DNA of 64,000 nucleotides from Elephas maximus indicus (Eukaryota; Chordata; Mammalia; Proboscidea; Elephantidae), in NCBI RefSeq assembly GCF_024166365.1, contig NC_064838.1:75532001-75596000 (forward strand), given 5' to 3'. How positions within the stretch are numbered: position 1 is the first letter of the stretch; every line of letters starts with the position of its first letter. The position numbers were made by a program, and so were the translations under genes. Below the pieces are notes generated by a model. The model worked only from the letters and a program-made list of their open reading frames with translations, was not told the origin of the DNA and made no database searches. Positions 25,665 to 38,710 of this stretch are shown here, piece after piece.

Positions 25665-25883
25665 GTCCCTGGGTGGTACAAATCGTTAATGCACACACCT
25701 GTTAACCGAAAAGATGGATGTTAATGTCCACCTCGAGGCACCTCAGAACAAGATCTTGGCCATTTACTTCCAAAAAATTAGCACTTGAAAGCCCTATGAG
25801 GCATAGCTCTACTCTGACACACATGGGGTCCCCATGAGTCAGAATCAACTTGACAGTAACTGGACTTTGTTGGTTTGTTTGTT
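25665..25883 (+). repeat. AfroSINE, unit C
   Basis: Counterpart of the unit A element at 8230-8446, at the same site and in the same orientation. The head reads GTCCCTGGGTGGTACAAAT and the tail ATGAGTCAGAATCAACTTGA. It shows that units A and C keep the ancestral state that B and D lost. Confidence 0.87.
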
Positions 25884-26959
25884 TAATATTTTCTTCTTTT
25901 GTCATGTTATATGAAAAGAATGAATGACAGATGAGTTTACTCTGATGAAATGTGGCATTGTGATTGAAGTTTGAGGGAAAACCTGGAGATCCCCCATCAG
26001 GCCACTTCAAAAAGGGGTCAAACCAAATAATACATTGCTCCATTCGGTATTTAAACATTGTAATCTACCTACTCCTATGGCAGTTCATACGCCACAAAAG
26101 ATGTAAAATTGAAGTGATTCATCAGAAAAGTTAAGGCTCAGAAGCACCTTCACATCAAGCACCTATGGGAACAAAGAACAAGGGTTGCTTTCTTTTTATC
26201 AAAATTTTAGAGTTTTGCCCTGACCAGAAGAACTACCTGACATGGATACATTCCTTGTGATTCAAGGACAGAAATCCACAGAAAACTGCCTGATACAGGG
26301 CCTGGATTCTGTGGAAAAACTGGGTGATCTTGTTAGGTACCATGAAGATGGACACTCAGGGTAAAGGAGGTCTTCCTCCGCTCTCAACACCCTCAGTCAG
26401 AGCATAGACAGATGAGAGCTGGATAAAGCCGCACAACAAGGGCCCAGGCCGAGGATCAGCAGGGGACTATTTTTATCCCAGAGCCCTGAATTTCTTTCCC
26501 CCAAACTGAGCATCTCAACACCACTCTGCTAACCCAAAGTAGTGTAATCCTGTGGAAATAAATAAGTAAATAAATAAAGATCCAGCCTGCTGAAGCCATT
26601 TGGTCCGCAGACCATGTAACTGGAACTGGGGTCCCAGTCCCAGGACAAGTCATAACTTCATTGGGGCTGAATAAGAGTTCCTGGAGGATTCCGTTTGACT
26701 CCATGGATGGGATAGAGTATGGAAGAGCAGCATGAAAAGTAGAAATAGTCAGGGGTCCATAGAGTCATGCCCAAGTTGGAATGCTATACCCAGAAGACAC
26801 TACAGACTTCTCAGTCACAGGCACTGGAGAATTTGGACATTTTGCAGGAGGCACTTAAAAGCATGCAAGCAGGGACAGGGTTCTGCTTGTTCAGGTCCAA
26901 GGGTATTTTTATGTAAAATATCAGTTCTTCAAATCTATGAATACAAAATGAGATCGTAA

Positions 26960-28270
26960 GCCATTTAGAGAGTTCAGGGGAAGGAAAAGTATTCCTGACA
27001 GAAGGTATAGCCTATGGATGTGAAGGCCCTATGGCAAGAGTATACCTGGTCAGCAATCAGAAGAGAAAGGGGTCACATGGACTGGAAGATCACTGAGGGG
27101 TCAGCCATGAGAGAGGAGTTCAGAGAGGTGGGAGGGTAGCAAGATTACTGCTGCCTGATCTTTAGCAATTGTAAGGTTTTAGCTTTTATCCTGAGCACCA
27201 GTGTAGTTGAGTAGAGTCATGACATGATCTGACTTATGCGTTTAAAGGATAAATCTAACTTCCTTGCTAAGGATAGAATTGGAGTATTGTATACAAGCTA
27301 AAGCAGGGAGACTAAGTAAGAGGGGCTTGCAATAATCGAGGTGAAAGAGGATGGTGGCTTGGAATTAAGTGACAGCTCTAAAAATGAAAAGAAGTTCTTG
27401 AATTTGAGATATAGGTTAAAGCTGACAGGATTTCCTGATAAAGTGGATGTGGGCAAGTAGAAAAAAGAATGAACCAAATGGGCCATCAGTAGAGATGGAA
27501 GATGATGTGAGTGGAGTCTGTTTGGGGATTGGGTCAGAACAACCAGAAATATTTAACTGGATTTATTCAGTTTAAGAAGCCAACTTGTCATTTAGAGGGA
27601 AATACCATGGAAGCAGTTGAATGTATAGATCTCAACCTCAAAGAAGAAGTCTGGACTGGAGATATTAATTTGGGAACCTTGGCCATGTGAAGAGATTATG
27701 TAAAGGAAGAGGGAATAGATCAACTGGGTTAAATAATGTTAATGGATTTAATAAGATGAGAAATGAATAACTGCTGTTAAATTTACCAATGCAGAGGTCT
27801 GTGCTGGCCTTGAAGAGAGGATTTTCAAATAATTTTAATTACTGACTTGTGACTGAAAGGAGTTTAAAGAGAAATGGGATATGGGCATTATAGAGATCCC
27901 TTAGTTTTGCTGCAAAGGAGGGAGAATGAAATGGGGTATTAGATATAAAGGAAGTAGAGTCAAAAAAATATTTTTAACAATGAGAGAGATAACAGATTGC
28001 TTCTTTGATGATGTAACTGATCCAGTAGAGAGAGAAACATGGATGAAATAAGAGTCAGAAGAGATTCCTGGACAAGCATCCTTGTGTAAGCAGTGAGGAG
28101 ATGAGGTACCTTGTAAAAGTAAAGAGAGACTGGTTGTTTTTGGTAAGGGTCATAGATACTTCATTTACAGTAGCACTTAGAAGGCAGCATATAAGTGAAT
28201 GGATGATGGCAGATTGATAGATATAGTTGTGGGAGTCTGGAAATTTTCTCTTGATGGTTTAAATTATTTC
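26960..28270. repeat. Old interspersed repeat, unit C (family not assigned)
   Basis: Counterpart of 9541-10860 and 18070-19390, more diverged from A and B than those two are from each other. Confidence 0.5.
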
Positions 28271-29085
28271 AGTGAAATAGGAAGGCAGCACATCAATGCT
28301 TCCCGTTAAGTTTGATGTTCGTGGTAATTTTTTAAGCAGATACCTTTTCTCAAATTGAAGTATCCTTCAATTCCTACTTTGCTAAACCTCAGAATCATGA
28401 ACAGTTGAGAATTTTTCAAATTCTGATACAGAGGCAATCATATAATTTACCAGACAGTATTAGTATCAACAAGTCTCCATAACAAAACAGTATGAACAAG
28501 ATTTGTTTCAGATGCCAGGGTGTAAAAAAAAAAAAAAAAAAAAGTCAGACATTGAGCTGTTAAAAAACATGTTTAGTGGGTAAAGGCTATTTAATGTGAA
28601 CTAATTTTTTAATTCAGGGAGCCTATAAAAAAAAAAATTTTTTTTTTTTTATAGAACTGTAAGAAATTCGTGAGAACAAATTAACAGGGAATATTACAGC
28701 ATTAGTGAACAGAACAGCTCATAAAGGCAGTGACTTAAACAAGTTGGAAATGTATTTACCTCTTACAAATAGGAAGTCTGAGCCAAGTAGTATGGGACTG
28801 CTATTACAACTCTACAACATTAGGGTTTTAGGATCCTTCTGTCTTGCTTTTCCACTAACCTTAACACACATTCTCAAAGTCCAAGATGGCTGCCTGAATT
28901 CCCACCATAATTCCACATTTACAGAATTACCATTTAATATACCACTTTCATTTACATTTTTTTATCCATAATTTGTTCACATGGTCACACCTAACTACAT
29001 TGGATGCTGGGAAATGTCTTTTAGCTAGGAAGCAATGTTTCTTAAAAAACAGCAGCAGCCACAAAAAACAAACAAACAAACAAAA

Positions 29086-29247
29086 AATTCCCATCTCCTG
29101 AATTCGGACTCAAAAGGTTTCCAGATTTTTTATCTTTATAAGGAAAGGAGACTGCCACATCTTACTGCTGTAGTGCAGGTGGTGGTTTCAAACCACCACA
29201 CTTCATGTCAGCAGCTGAGGGCTTACCTACTGTGCTACCAGCGCTGC
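29086..29247 (-). repeat. AfroSINE, unit D
   Basis: Counterpart of the first SINE in units A, B and C with the same body deletion. The right end reads GTGCTACCAGCGCTGC. Confidence 0.78.
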
Positions 29248-29677
29248 TTGACTGGAATCAGGACCCTAAAAGTAAACTTTCTTTTAGTTAAAATAGTTTC
29301 AGGAAGTTCCTATTCCTGATATCTAAGATTTTTTTTCTTCTTTCCATAAAGGCTTTTCAAAGTGTGGTGTCAATGGCAAAAAGTTTAATAGATAATCTGA
29401 ATCCTCTTTTTTAGTGATTTCTTTTCATTACTGTATTCTAGACAAACATAAAATTCAATTCTCCTTAGATTACCTATAAGGATACTGAGCTGCAAACTCC
29501 AAGATATCAGCGATCCGAGGGTGGTAATAGCATTTCCTGACCTACTCATTTGTATTTTTCTGTGGCATTACATTACTTTCTGCCTTACAAGTTCCAGCCC
29601 CTATAAAGTATTTGGTTAAGTGCATTTTGATTTCTTTCCTCTTGAAATTTAAATTTTTAAGCTTAATGTTTTATTTT

Positions 29678-30604
29678 TCACCAGAAACCCAGCAATCTGG
29701 TCTATAATTTTCTCATGGCATTTTTCGCTTCCTTATTCCTGAAAGTATAAATCAAAGGATTGAGCAAGGGACTTATGAAAGTGCAAACTATGGCCACCAT
29801 CTTGTCAAAGGAGAAAGCAGATGGAGGTCGGGCATACATAATTATACATGGAATAAAAAATAAAACCACGACAGCAATGTGAGTTCCACAGGTGGAGAGA
29901 GCTTTCAGCCGTCCTTCAGAGCTATGAGTTCTTAGCGAGAGCAAGATGACACAATAGGAGATGAGCAACAAGGAGAAGATTATGATGCAGATAAACCCAC
30001 TATTGGCAACCACCAAAAGGCTAAGGATGTGAGTGTCAGTGCAGGCAAGCTTCAATTATGGGTTCAAATCACATAGGAAGTGATTGATAACATTGGGGCC
30101 ACAGAAGGGCAGCTGGAAAGTAAAGACAATTTGTATCACAGAATGCAAGAAGCCTCCTGTCCAGGCTACCCCCATCAGGATGCCACAGAGCTTCCAGTTC
30201 ATGATAGAGGGGTAGTGCAATGGTTTGCAAATGGCCACATAGCTGTCATAGGCCATGGCAGTGAGGATAATCACCTCCACTCCAGCAAAGAAGTGCTCAG
30301 CAAAGACCTGAGTCATACAGCCCTTGAAGGAGATGGTTTTCTTCTCATACAGGGAGTCCACGATCATCTTTGGTGCAAATGCAGAGGAATAGCAGGCATC
30401 CAGAAACGACAGAAAGGCCAGAAAGAAGTACATGGGGGATCCCAGGAGCGTCGGGCTGCTGACAATGGTCACCACAACTAGCAAATTGCCCCCAACAGTG
30501 GCCATGTAACAGAACAAAAATACAACAAATTCTATTTTTTGAATATTTGGGTTCCATGAAAGACCCAAGAAGACGAACTCAGTTACAAAGCTTTTGTTTT
30601 GCAT
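29678..30604 (-). pseudogene. OR4C15-like olfactory receptor pseudogene (nonsense)
   Basis: This copy has exactly the 927-bp length of the intact genes, so no net insertion or deletion has occurred. Codon 183, TTA (Leu) in units B and C, is TAA here (plus-strand 30056-30058). That ends the protein after extracellular loop 2, before TM5. A second stop, TAG at 29702-29704, removes the last eight residues. The part before the stop keeps MQNKSF, PMYFFL and Cys96, but the DRY motif reads MAYDSYVAIC (AGC for CGC). The 3' end resembles unit A ([12 protein letters not shown]) rather than B and C. It is a recent-looking pseudogene. Translation of a truncated 182-residue form is possible but could not make a receptor. 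Confidence 0.94.
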
Positions 30605-31818
30605 ATTCCGAGGAAAAGGTGGAAGCTAACACAGTGACCATGTAGAATCTGAAATTATGAGAAACTTATTTGTCTCAAATGAGTTTATGATATTAGGATA
30701 GTCATCAAAGTATTGGTGCATCCATAATCAAAATTATTTTAAGTGCTTCTGTTGTTGTCAAGAATATAAAATTAGAAATTTCTTGAGCCATCAGTCAGAA
30801 CTGAGGTTAAACTCTTTAAAACAGTCAGAGTTTCAATAGGGGGAAGGGAAGCATTCACATGTGGTAGGGATGACAAATAGTTTTTAAAGTGGGTGCCAGC
30901 TTTGACTTGTTAGGAGTAGCTACTGAGAGTGAAATGTTGAGGAGAATTCTGAAGCACATCCAAGCTCTGAGGAAAGGAGGACTATAATGTATTAGTTATG
31001 CCTCCCATTGACATGGCATGGGAACCGGGATGATTTGCATGGGAAATGCATCTCTCTCAGGAGACTGCCTTACCTACAAATAAAAGAACAGCTAACAAGG
31101 ATTTTAACAGGCAATTGGAAATCATGCTTACTTCCTCAAATATTTGTTTAAAATTTTGAGCTGAACTGGACCTTTAAGATGAATTAATTCATTTCTTATC
31201 AAAAATAAAGACCAACAGAAAATTCCCTAACTGTATGCTTAACAAAAATAAGTATCCATTAAGTTTTGGGTTGTCTTTGTTTTTGTTCTAGTCATCATTT
31301 TAAAATATAAACAGAAGCTGCCAAAAATAATAATACCTACTTCAAAGTGTTCTGCTGATGACTGAGTGAAATAATGCAAGGAAAAAAGCAATTACTCAGT
31401 GCCTAGTGTCTAGGATACTGTCCATGTGAGGTCTTATTATCCCTATTTTACTATTAGCTAAGTTATGGTTTGAGAGTTCAAGAAACTAACAAAAGGTAGA
31501 TCTGGGATTTTCTGGTGCCACAGCCAAAGTCCATTCCACTGGATCCATAAAGAAAGCAGTGAGAATGTTTCTTTTCAAGGGGGAACTTCAGAGTAAGGAT
31601 GGCCTTCCTACGCTCTCCACACAACACTCAAGGTTAAAACCTTCCGATTCATTTGTTTATGCTGAAATTAGACACCTCAGGGAAAAGAAACTCCACATGA
31701 TTTATAATCAGAAGGTATTGGCCCGACTCTATATATATACACACATACACATCAAATGCATATACAAAGGGCAACAACCATAGAAGTAAAGAATAGAAAC
31801 AACATGTTCAACATAAGC

Positions 31819-31852
31819 CAGTCTTAATTAATTCTTTAATTAATTAAGACTG
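31819..31852. repeat. Perfect hairpin, 15-bp arms, 4-nt loop
   Basis: Arms CAGTCTTAATTAATT and AATTAATTAAGACTG around the loop CTTT. The corresponding place in unit B (about 14430) has the shorter palindrome AGTCTTAAGACT, and units A and C read CAGTCTGAAGACT. The longer hairpin is therefore a unit D novelty. Confidence 0.9.
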
Positions 31853-32359
31853 TATTAATTCTTAACCAATTATTTGAACAATGTGACTCAATACGATCAA
31901 GCGCAACTCCTCACGGTATATTTGTTTCGAAATTATATACCATTATTGTAAAATAGTTCATGCATTGCTTACCTAAGCATCTCCTAAGACTACGATGAGG
32001 GCTAATTTTGAAAATGTGAAAGCGTCGCTTATGGCATAGAAGTGTTTCAGATTGTGGTTATTATTACCTCACTCAGTAAACCAGCTGTTTTCCCAATAGA
32101 AAGCATTTCCATGACTCAACCAGATATTTACTTCAACTTCTGACTTCATTTTCCATAGGTAGATACAGCTTTGAAGGATGGATGTGTCCTCCTTTATACG
32201 TATAACAGAAATTTATCACTTAAATTATTTACGTAATTACATTTTTGCTAAACAGATGAATAAAATACTTGTAGGGCTTATATCAGTAAATTGATTTTGT
32301 CGAATGCCACTTAGAATTGACAAATAAAACTAATATAAAATTTTACAGTTTAATGTCAT

Positions 32360-32375
32360 CTGTTTGCTTGCTTTT
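32360..32375. repeat. Target-site duplication, left copy, of the unit D L1
   Basis: CTGTTTGCTTGCTTTT, repeated exactly at 40235-40250. Unit C has the related unduplicated sequence CTGTTTCTTTGCTTTTAAAC at about 23480. Confidence 0.93.
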
Positions 32376-33373
32376 TGTTATTAATAATTTTTATTGAGCT
32401 TCAAGTGAACGTTTACAAATCAAGTGAGTCTGTCACATATAAGTTTATATACACCTTACTCCGTACTCCCACTTGCTCTCCCCCTAATGAGTCAGCCCTT
32501 CCAGTCTCTCCTTTCGTGACAATTTTGCCAGCTTCCAACCCTCTCTACCTTCTCATCCCCCCTCCAGACAGGAGATGCCAACACAGTCTCAAGTGTCCAC
32601 CTGATACAAGTAGCTCACTCTTCATCAGCATCTCTCTCCTACCAACTGTCCAGTCCCTTCCGTGTCTGATGAGTTGTCTTTGGGAATGGTTCCTGTCCTG
32701 GGCCAACAGAAGATTTGGGGACCATGATCTCCGGGATTCCTCTAGTCTCAGTCAGACCATTAAGTCTGGTCTTTTTATGAGAATTTGGGGTCTGCATCCC
32801 ACTGATCTGCTGCCTCAGGGGTTCTCTCTTGTGCTCCCTCTCAGGGCAGTCATCGGTTGTGGCCAGGCACCAACTAGTTCTTCTGGTCTCAGGATGATGT
32901 AAGTCTCTGGTTCATGTGGCCCTTTCTGTCTCTTGGGCTCATAGTTGTCATGTGACCTTGGTGTTCTTCATTCTCCTTTGATCCAGGTGGGTTGAGACCA
33001 ATTGATGCATCTTAGATCGCTGCTTCTTAACATTTAAGACCCCAGACACCACATTTCAAAGTGGGATGCAGAATGTTTTCATAATAGAATTTACTTTGCC
33101 AATTGACTCAGAAGTCCCCTTAAGCCATAGTCCCCAAACCCTCGCCCTTGCTCCGCTGACCTTTGAAGCATTCAGTTTATCCCGGAAATTCTTTGCTTTT
33201 GGTCCAGTCCAGTTGAGCTGACCTTCCATGTATTGAGTATTGTCCTTGCTTTCACCTAAAGCAGTTCTTATCTACTAAGTAACCAGTAAAATACCCTCTC
33301 CCACCGTCCCTCCCACCCCCCTCATAACCACAAAAGTATGTGTTCTTCTCAGTATATACTATTTCTCAAGACC

Positions 33374-36300
33374 TTATAATAGTGGTCTTATACAATATTT
33401 GTCCTTTTGCCTCTGACTAATTTCACTCAGCATAGTGTCTTCCAGGTTCCCCCATGTTATGAAATGTTTCACAGATTCGTCACTGTTCTTTATCGATGCA
33501 TAGTATTCCATTGTGTGAATATACCATAATTTATTTACCCATTCATCCGTTGATGGACACCTTGGTTGCTTCCAGCTTTTTGCTATTGTAAACAGAGCTG
33601 CAATAAACATGGGTGTGCATATATCTGTTTGTGTGAAGGCTCTTATTTCTCTAGGGTATAATGTGAGGAGTGGAATTCTGGGTTATATGGTAGTTCTATT
33701 TCTAAATGTTTAAGATAACGACAGATAGATTTACAAAGTGGTTGTACCATTTTACATTCCCACCAGCAGCGTATAATAGTTACAATCTCTCCGCAGCCTC
33801 TCCAACATTTATTATTTTGTGTTTTTTGGATTAATGCCAGCCTTGTTGCAGTGAGATGGAATCTCATCATAGTTTTAATTTGCATTTCTCTAATGGCTGA
33901 TGATCGAGAGCATTTTCTCATGTATCTGTTAGCTGCCTGAATATCTTCTTTAGTGAAGTGTGTGTTCATATCCTTAGCCCACTTCTTGATTGGGTTGTTT
34001 GTCTTTTTGTGGTTGAGTTTTGACAGAATCATATAGATTTTAGAGATCAGGCACTGGTCGGAGATGTCATAGCTGAAAATTCTTTCCCAGTCTGTAAGTG
34101 GTCTTTTGACTCTTTTGGTGAAGTCTTTAGATGAGCATAGGTGTTTGATTTTTAGGAGCTCCCAGTTATCTGGTTTCTCTTCGTCATTTTTAGTAATGTT
34201 TTTGTATTCTGTTTATACCTTGTATTAGGGCTTTTAACGTTGTCCCTATTTTTTCTTCCATGATTTTTATCGTTTTAGTCTTTATGTTTAGGTCTTTGAT
34301 CCACTTGGAGTTAGTTTTTGTGCATGGTGTGAGGTATGGGTCCTGTTTCATTTTTTGGCAGATGGTTATCCAGTTATGTCAGCACCATTTGTTAAAAAGA
34401 CTATCTTTTCCCCAATTAACTGACACTGGGCCTTTGTCAAATATCAGTTGCTCATATATGGATGGATTTATATCTGGGTTCTCAATTCTGTTCCATTGGT
34501 CTATGTGCCTGTTGTTGTACCAGTACCAGGCTGTTTTGACTACTGTGGCTGTTTAATAGGTTCTGAAATCAGGTAGAATGAGGCCTCCCACTTTCTTCTT
34601 CTTTTTCAGTAATGCTTTACTTATCTGAGGCTTCTTCCCCTTCCATATGAAGGTGGTGATTTGTTTCTCCATCACATTAAAAAATGACATTGGAATTTGG
34701 ATCAGAAGTGCATTGTATGTATAGATGGCTTTTGGTAGAATAGACATTTTTACTATGTTAAGTCTTCCTATCCATGAGCAATTTACGTTTTTCCACTTAA
34801 GGAGGTCCTTTTTAGTTTCTTGTAGTAGTACTTTGCAGTTTTCTTTATATAGGTCTTTTATATCTTTGGTAAGATTTATTCCTAAGTATTTTATCTTCTT
34901 GGGGTTACTGTGAATGGAATTGATTTGGTGATTTCCTCTTCGATGTTCTTTTTGTTGATGTAGAGGAATCCAAGTGATTTTTGTATGTTTATCTTATAAC
35001 CTGAGACTCTGCCAAACTCTTCTATTAGTTTCAGTAGTTTTCTGGAGGATTCCTTAGGGTTTTCTGTGTATAAGATCATGTCATCTGCAAATAGAGATCA
35101 TTTTACTTCCTCCTTGCCAATCCGGATGCCCTTTATTTCTTTGTCTAGCCTAATTGCTCTGGCTAGGACCTCTAGCACAATGTTGAATAAGAGTGGTGAT
35201 AAAGGGCATCCTTGTCTGGTTCCTGTTCTCTAGGGAAATGCTTTCAGGCTCTCTCCATTTAGAATGATGTTGGCTGTTGGCTTTGTATAGATGCCCTTTA
35301 TTATGTTGAGGAATTTTCCTTCAATGCCTATTTTGCTGAGAGTTTTTATGATAAATGGGTGTTGGACTTTGTCAAATGCCTTTTCTGCATCGATTGGTAA
35401 GATCATGTGGTTTTTTCTTTTGTTTTATTTATATGGTGAATTACATTAACGGTTTTTCAAATATTAAACCAGCCTTGCATACCTGGTATAAATCCCACAT
35501 GGTCGTGGTGGATTATTTTTTTGATATGTTGTTGAATTCTATTGGCTAGAATTTTGTTGAGGATTTTTGCATCTATGTTCATGAGGGATATAGGTCTGTA
35601 ATTTTCTTTTTTTGTAATGTCTTTACCTGGTTTTGGTATCAGGGATATGGTGGCTTCATAGAATGAGTTAGGTAGTATTCCATCATTTTCTATGCTTTGA
35701 AATCCCTTTAGCAGTAGTGGTGTTAACTCTTCTCTGAAAGTTTGGTAGAACTCTACAGTAAAGTCGTCCGGGCCAGGGATTTTTTTTTTCAGAGTTTTCG
35801 GATTACCGTTTCAATCTCTTTTTTTGTTATGGGTCTATTTAATTGTTCTACTTCTGATTGTGTTAGTTTAGGTAGGTAGGTAGTGTTTTCCAGGAATTCA
35901 TCCATTTCTTCTAGGTTTGCAAATTTGATAGGGTACAATTTTTCGTAATAATCTGATATGATTCTTTTAATTTCAGTTGGGTCTGTTGTGATGTGGTCCT
36001 TCTCGTTTCTTATTCAGGTTATTTGTTTCCTTTCCTGTATTTCTTTAGTCAGTCTGACCAATTATTTATCAACTTTGTTAATTTTTATCAAAGAACCAGC
36101 TTTTGGCTTTGTTAATTCTTTCAATTGTTTTTCTGTTCTCTAATTCATTTAGTTTTTTTTTTTTTTAATTCATTTAGTTCAGCTCTAATTTTTATTATTT
36201 GTTTTCTTCTGGTGCCGGATGGATTCTTTTGTTGCTCACTTTCTATTTGTTCAAGTTGTAGGGACAGTTCTCTGATTTGCGCTCTTTCTTCTTTTTGTAT

Positions 36301-37206
36301 GTGTGCATTTATCGATATAAATTGGCCTCTGAGCACTGCTTTTGCTGTGTCCCAGAGGTTTTATAGGAAGTATTTTCATTGTCGTTGCGTTCTATGAATT
36401 TCTTTATTCCCTCCTTAATGTCTTCTATAACCCAGTCTTTTTTCAGCAGGGTATTGTTCGGTTTCCAAGTATTTGATTTCTTTTCCCTAATTTTTCTGTT
36501 ATTGATTTCCACTTTTATGATCTTGTGGTCTGAGAAGATGCTTTGTAATATTTCGAAGTTTTGTATTCTGCAAAGGTTTGTTTTATGACCTAATATGTGG
36601 TCTATTCTAGAGAATGTTCCATGTGCGCTAGAAAAAAAAGTATACTTTGCAGCAGTTGGGTGGAGAGTTCTGTATAAGTCAATGAGGTCAAGTTGGTTGA
36701 GTGCAGTAATTAGGTCTTCTGTGTCTCTATTGAGCTTCTTACTGGATGTCCTGTCCTCCGAAAGTGGTGTGTTGAAGTCTCCTACTATAATTGTGGAGGT
36801 GTCTATCTCACTTTTCAGTTCTGTTAAAATTTGTTTTATGTATCTTGCAGCCCTGTCATTAGGTACCTAAATATTTAATATGGTTATATCTTCCTAGTCA
36901 ATAGTCCCTTTTATCATTATGTATTGTCCTTCTTTATCCTTTGTTGTGGATTTAACTTTAAAGTCTATTTTGTCAGAAATTAATATTGCTACTCCTGCTC
37001 TTTTTTGCTTATTGTTTGCTTGATGTATTTTTTCCATCCTTTGAGTTTTAGTTTATGTCTCCAAGTCTAAGGTGTGTCTCTTGTAGGCAGCATATAGACG
37101 GATCGTGTTTCTTTATCCAGTCTGAGACTCTCTGTCTCTTTATTGGTGCATTTGGTCCATTTACATTCAGCGTAATTATAGATAAGTAAGTGTTTAGTGC
37201 TGTCAT
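33374..37206 (-). pseudogene. L1 ORF2 (endonuclease and reverse transcriptase), broken
   Basis: About 1,278 codons in span, close to the 1,275 of human L1 ORF2. The endonuclease start reads MTALNTYLSIITLNVNG (ATG at 37204-37206). Next come KKSNTWKPNNTLLKKDWV near 36,460 and RRKQIIKIRAELNELKKKK near 36,160. The reverse-transcriptase box [14 protein letters not shown] lies at about 35,050-35,090. Then come the block [20 protein letters not shown] near 34,700 and the C-terminal part, with SILTP-type neighbours lost and WVNKLWYIHTMEYYASIKN near 33,500. The blocks lie in several frames with in-frame stops (for example TGA just before the FADD box), so the protein cannot be made whole. Confidence 0.9.
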
Positions 37207-37606
37207 TTTGATGCCCTTTTATGTGTGTTGTTGACAATTTCATTTTTCCACTTCCTTTTTTGTGCTGAGACGTTTTTCTTTGTAAATTGTGTGTTCCTCA
37301 TTTTCATAGTATTTGACTTTATGTTTGCTGAGTCGTTACATTTTTCTTAGTTTTTATTTTGAGCTATGGAGTTGTTATACCTCTTTGTGATTACCTTAAT
37401 ATTTACCCGTATTTTTCTAAGTAAAAACCTAATTTGTATTGTCCTATATCGCCTTGCTTTCCTCTCCATATGGCAGTTCTATGCCACCTGTATTTAGTCC
37501 TTCTTTTTGATTATTGTAATCTTTTTCATATTGACTTCAATGATTCCCTGTTTTGAGCATTTTTTTTAATTAATTTGTTTTTGTGAATTCCCTATTTGAG
37601 TTGATA

Positions 37607-38710
37607 TCAGGATGTTCTGTTCTGTGACCTCGTGTTGTGCAAGAATCTGATATTATTGCTTTTCTGAACAGTTTCCTTTAGTATTTCTTGTAGCTTTGGT
37701 TTGGTTTTTGCAAATTCTCTAAGCTTGTGTTTATCTGTAAATATCTTAATTTCACCTGCATATTTCAGAGAGAGTTTTGCTGGATAAATGATCCTTGGCT
37801 GGTAGTTTTTCTCCTTCAGTGCTCTGTATAGGTCATCCCATTGCCTTCTTGCCTGCATGATTTCTGCTGAGTAGTCTGAACTTATTGATTCTCCCTTGTA
37901 GGAGACCTTTCTTTTCTCCATGGCTGCTTTTAAAATTTTCTCTTTATCTTTGGTTTTGGCAAGTTTGATGATAATATGTCTTGGTGATTCTCTTTTTGGA
38001 TCAATCTTAAATGGGGTTCGATAAGCATCTTGGATAGATATCCTTTTTCTTTCATGATGTCAGGGAAGTTTTTTGCCAGCAGATCTTCAACTATTCTCTC
38101 TGTGTTTTCTGTTATCCCTCCCTGTTCTGGGACTCCAATCACACGCAAGTTATCCTTCTTGATAGAGTCCCACGTGATTCTTAGGGTTTCTCCATTTTTT
38201 AAAATTCTTTTATCTGATTTTTTTTTCAGCTATATTGGTGTTAATTCCCTGGTCCTCCAGATTTCCCACTCTGCATTCTAATTGCTCGAGTCTGCTCCTC
38301 TGACTTCCTATTGCCTTGTCTAATTCCGTAATTTTATTGTTAATCTTTTGGATTTCTGAATGCTGTCTCTCTATGAATTCTTGCAACTTATGAATTTTTC
38401 CACTATGTTCTTGAATAATCTTTTTGAGTTCTTCAACTGCTTTATCAGTGTGTGTCTTGGCTTTTTCTGTAGATTGCCTTATTTCATTTCTGAGGTCATC
38501 CCTGATGTCTTGAAGCATTCTGTAAATTAGTTTTTTATATTCTGTATCTGGCAATTCCAGGATTGTATCTTCATTTGGGAAAGATTTTGATTCTTTTGTT
38601 TGGGGTGTTGTAGAAGCTGTCATGGTCTGCTTCTTTATGTGGTTTGATATCGACTGCTGTCTCCGAGCCATCACTAAGATATTATAGTGATTTATTCTAT
38701 ATTTGCTCAC
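37607..38710 (-). pseudogene. L1 ORF1, broken
   Basis: A 368-codon span. The first 166 codons are open (38210-38710) and hold the N-terminus and a long coiled coil (LEQLECRVGNLEDQGI near the end). The RRM-like block NMRVIGVPEQGGITENTE (37930-38148) and the C-terminal domain ARRQWDDLYRALKEKNYQPR (37607-37921) follow in other frames. It is better preserved than ORF2. The start codon is the MSKY ATG shared with copy 1. Confidence 0.88.

Larger units (their letters stand above)
19431..28312. repeat. Tandem segmental duplication unit C
   Basis: Third unit, about 8.9 kb and the fullest version. It holds a minus-strand AfroSINE (20219-20378), an intact OR gene (20822-21748), a MIR (24345-24520), a plus-strand AfroSINE (25665-25883) and the unassigned old repeat at 26960-28270. 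Its similarity to the other units changes along its length: like B around the OR 3' end, like D at about 21750-22790, like A at about 22900-24700. No other gene is seen in 21750-28312. Confidence 0.92.

Noticed and set aside
32375-32902. 175-codon plus-strand frame
   Set aside because: Antisense to the L1 3' UTR, with no start context or protein family signature.
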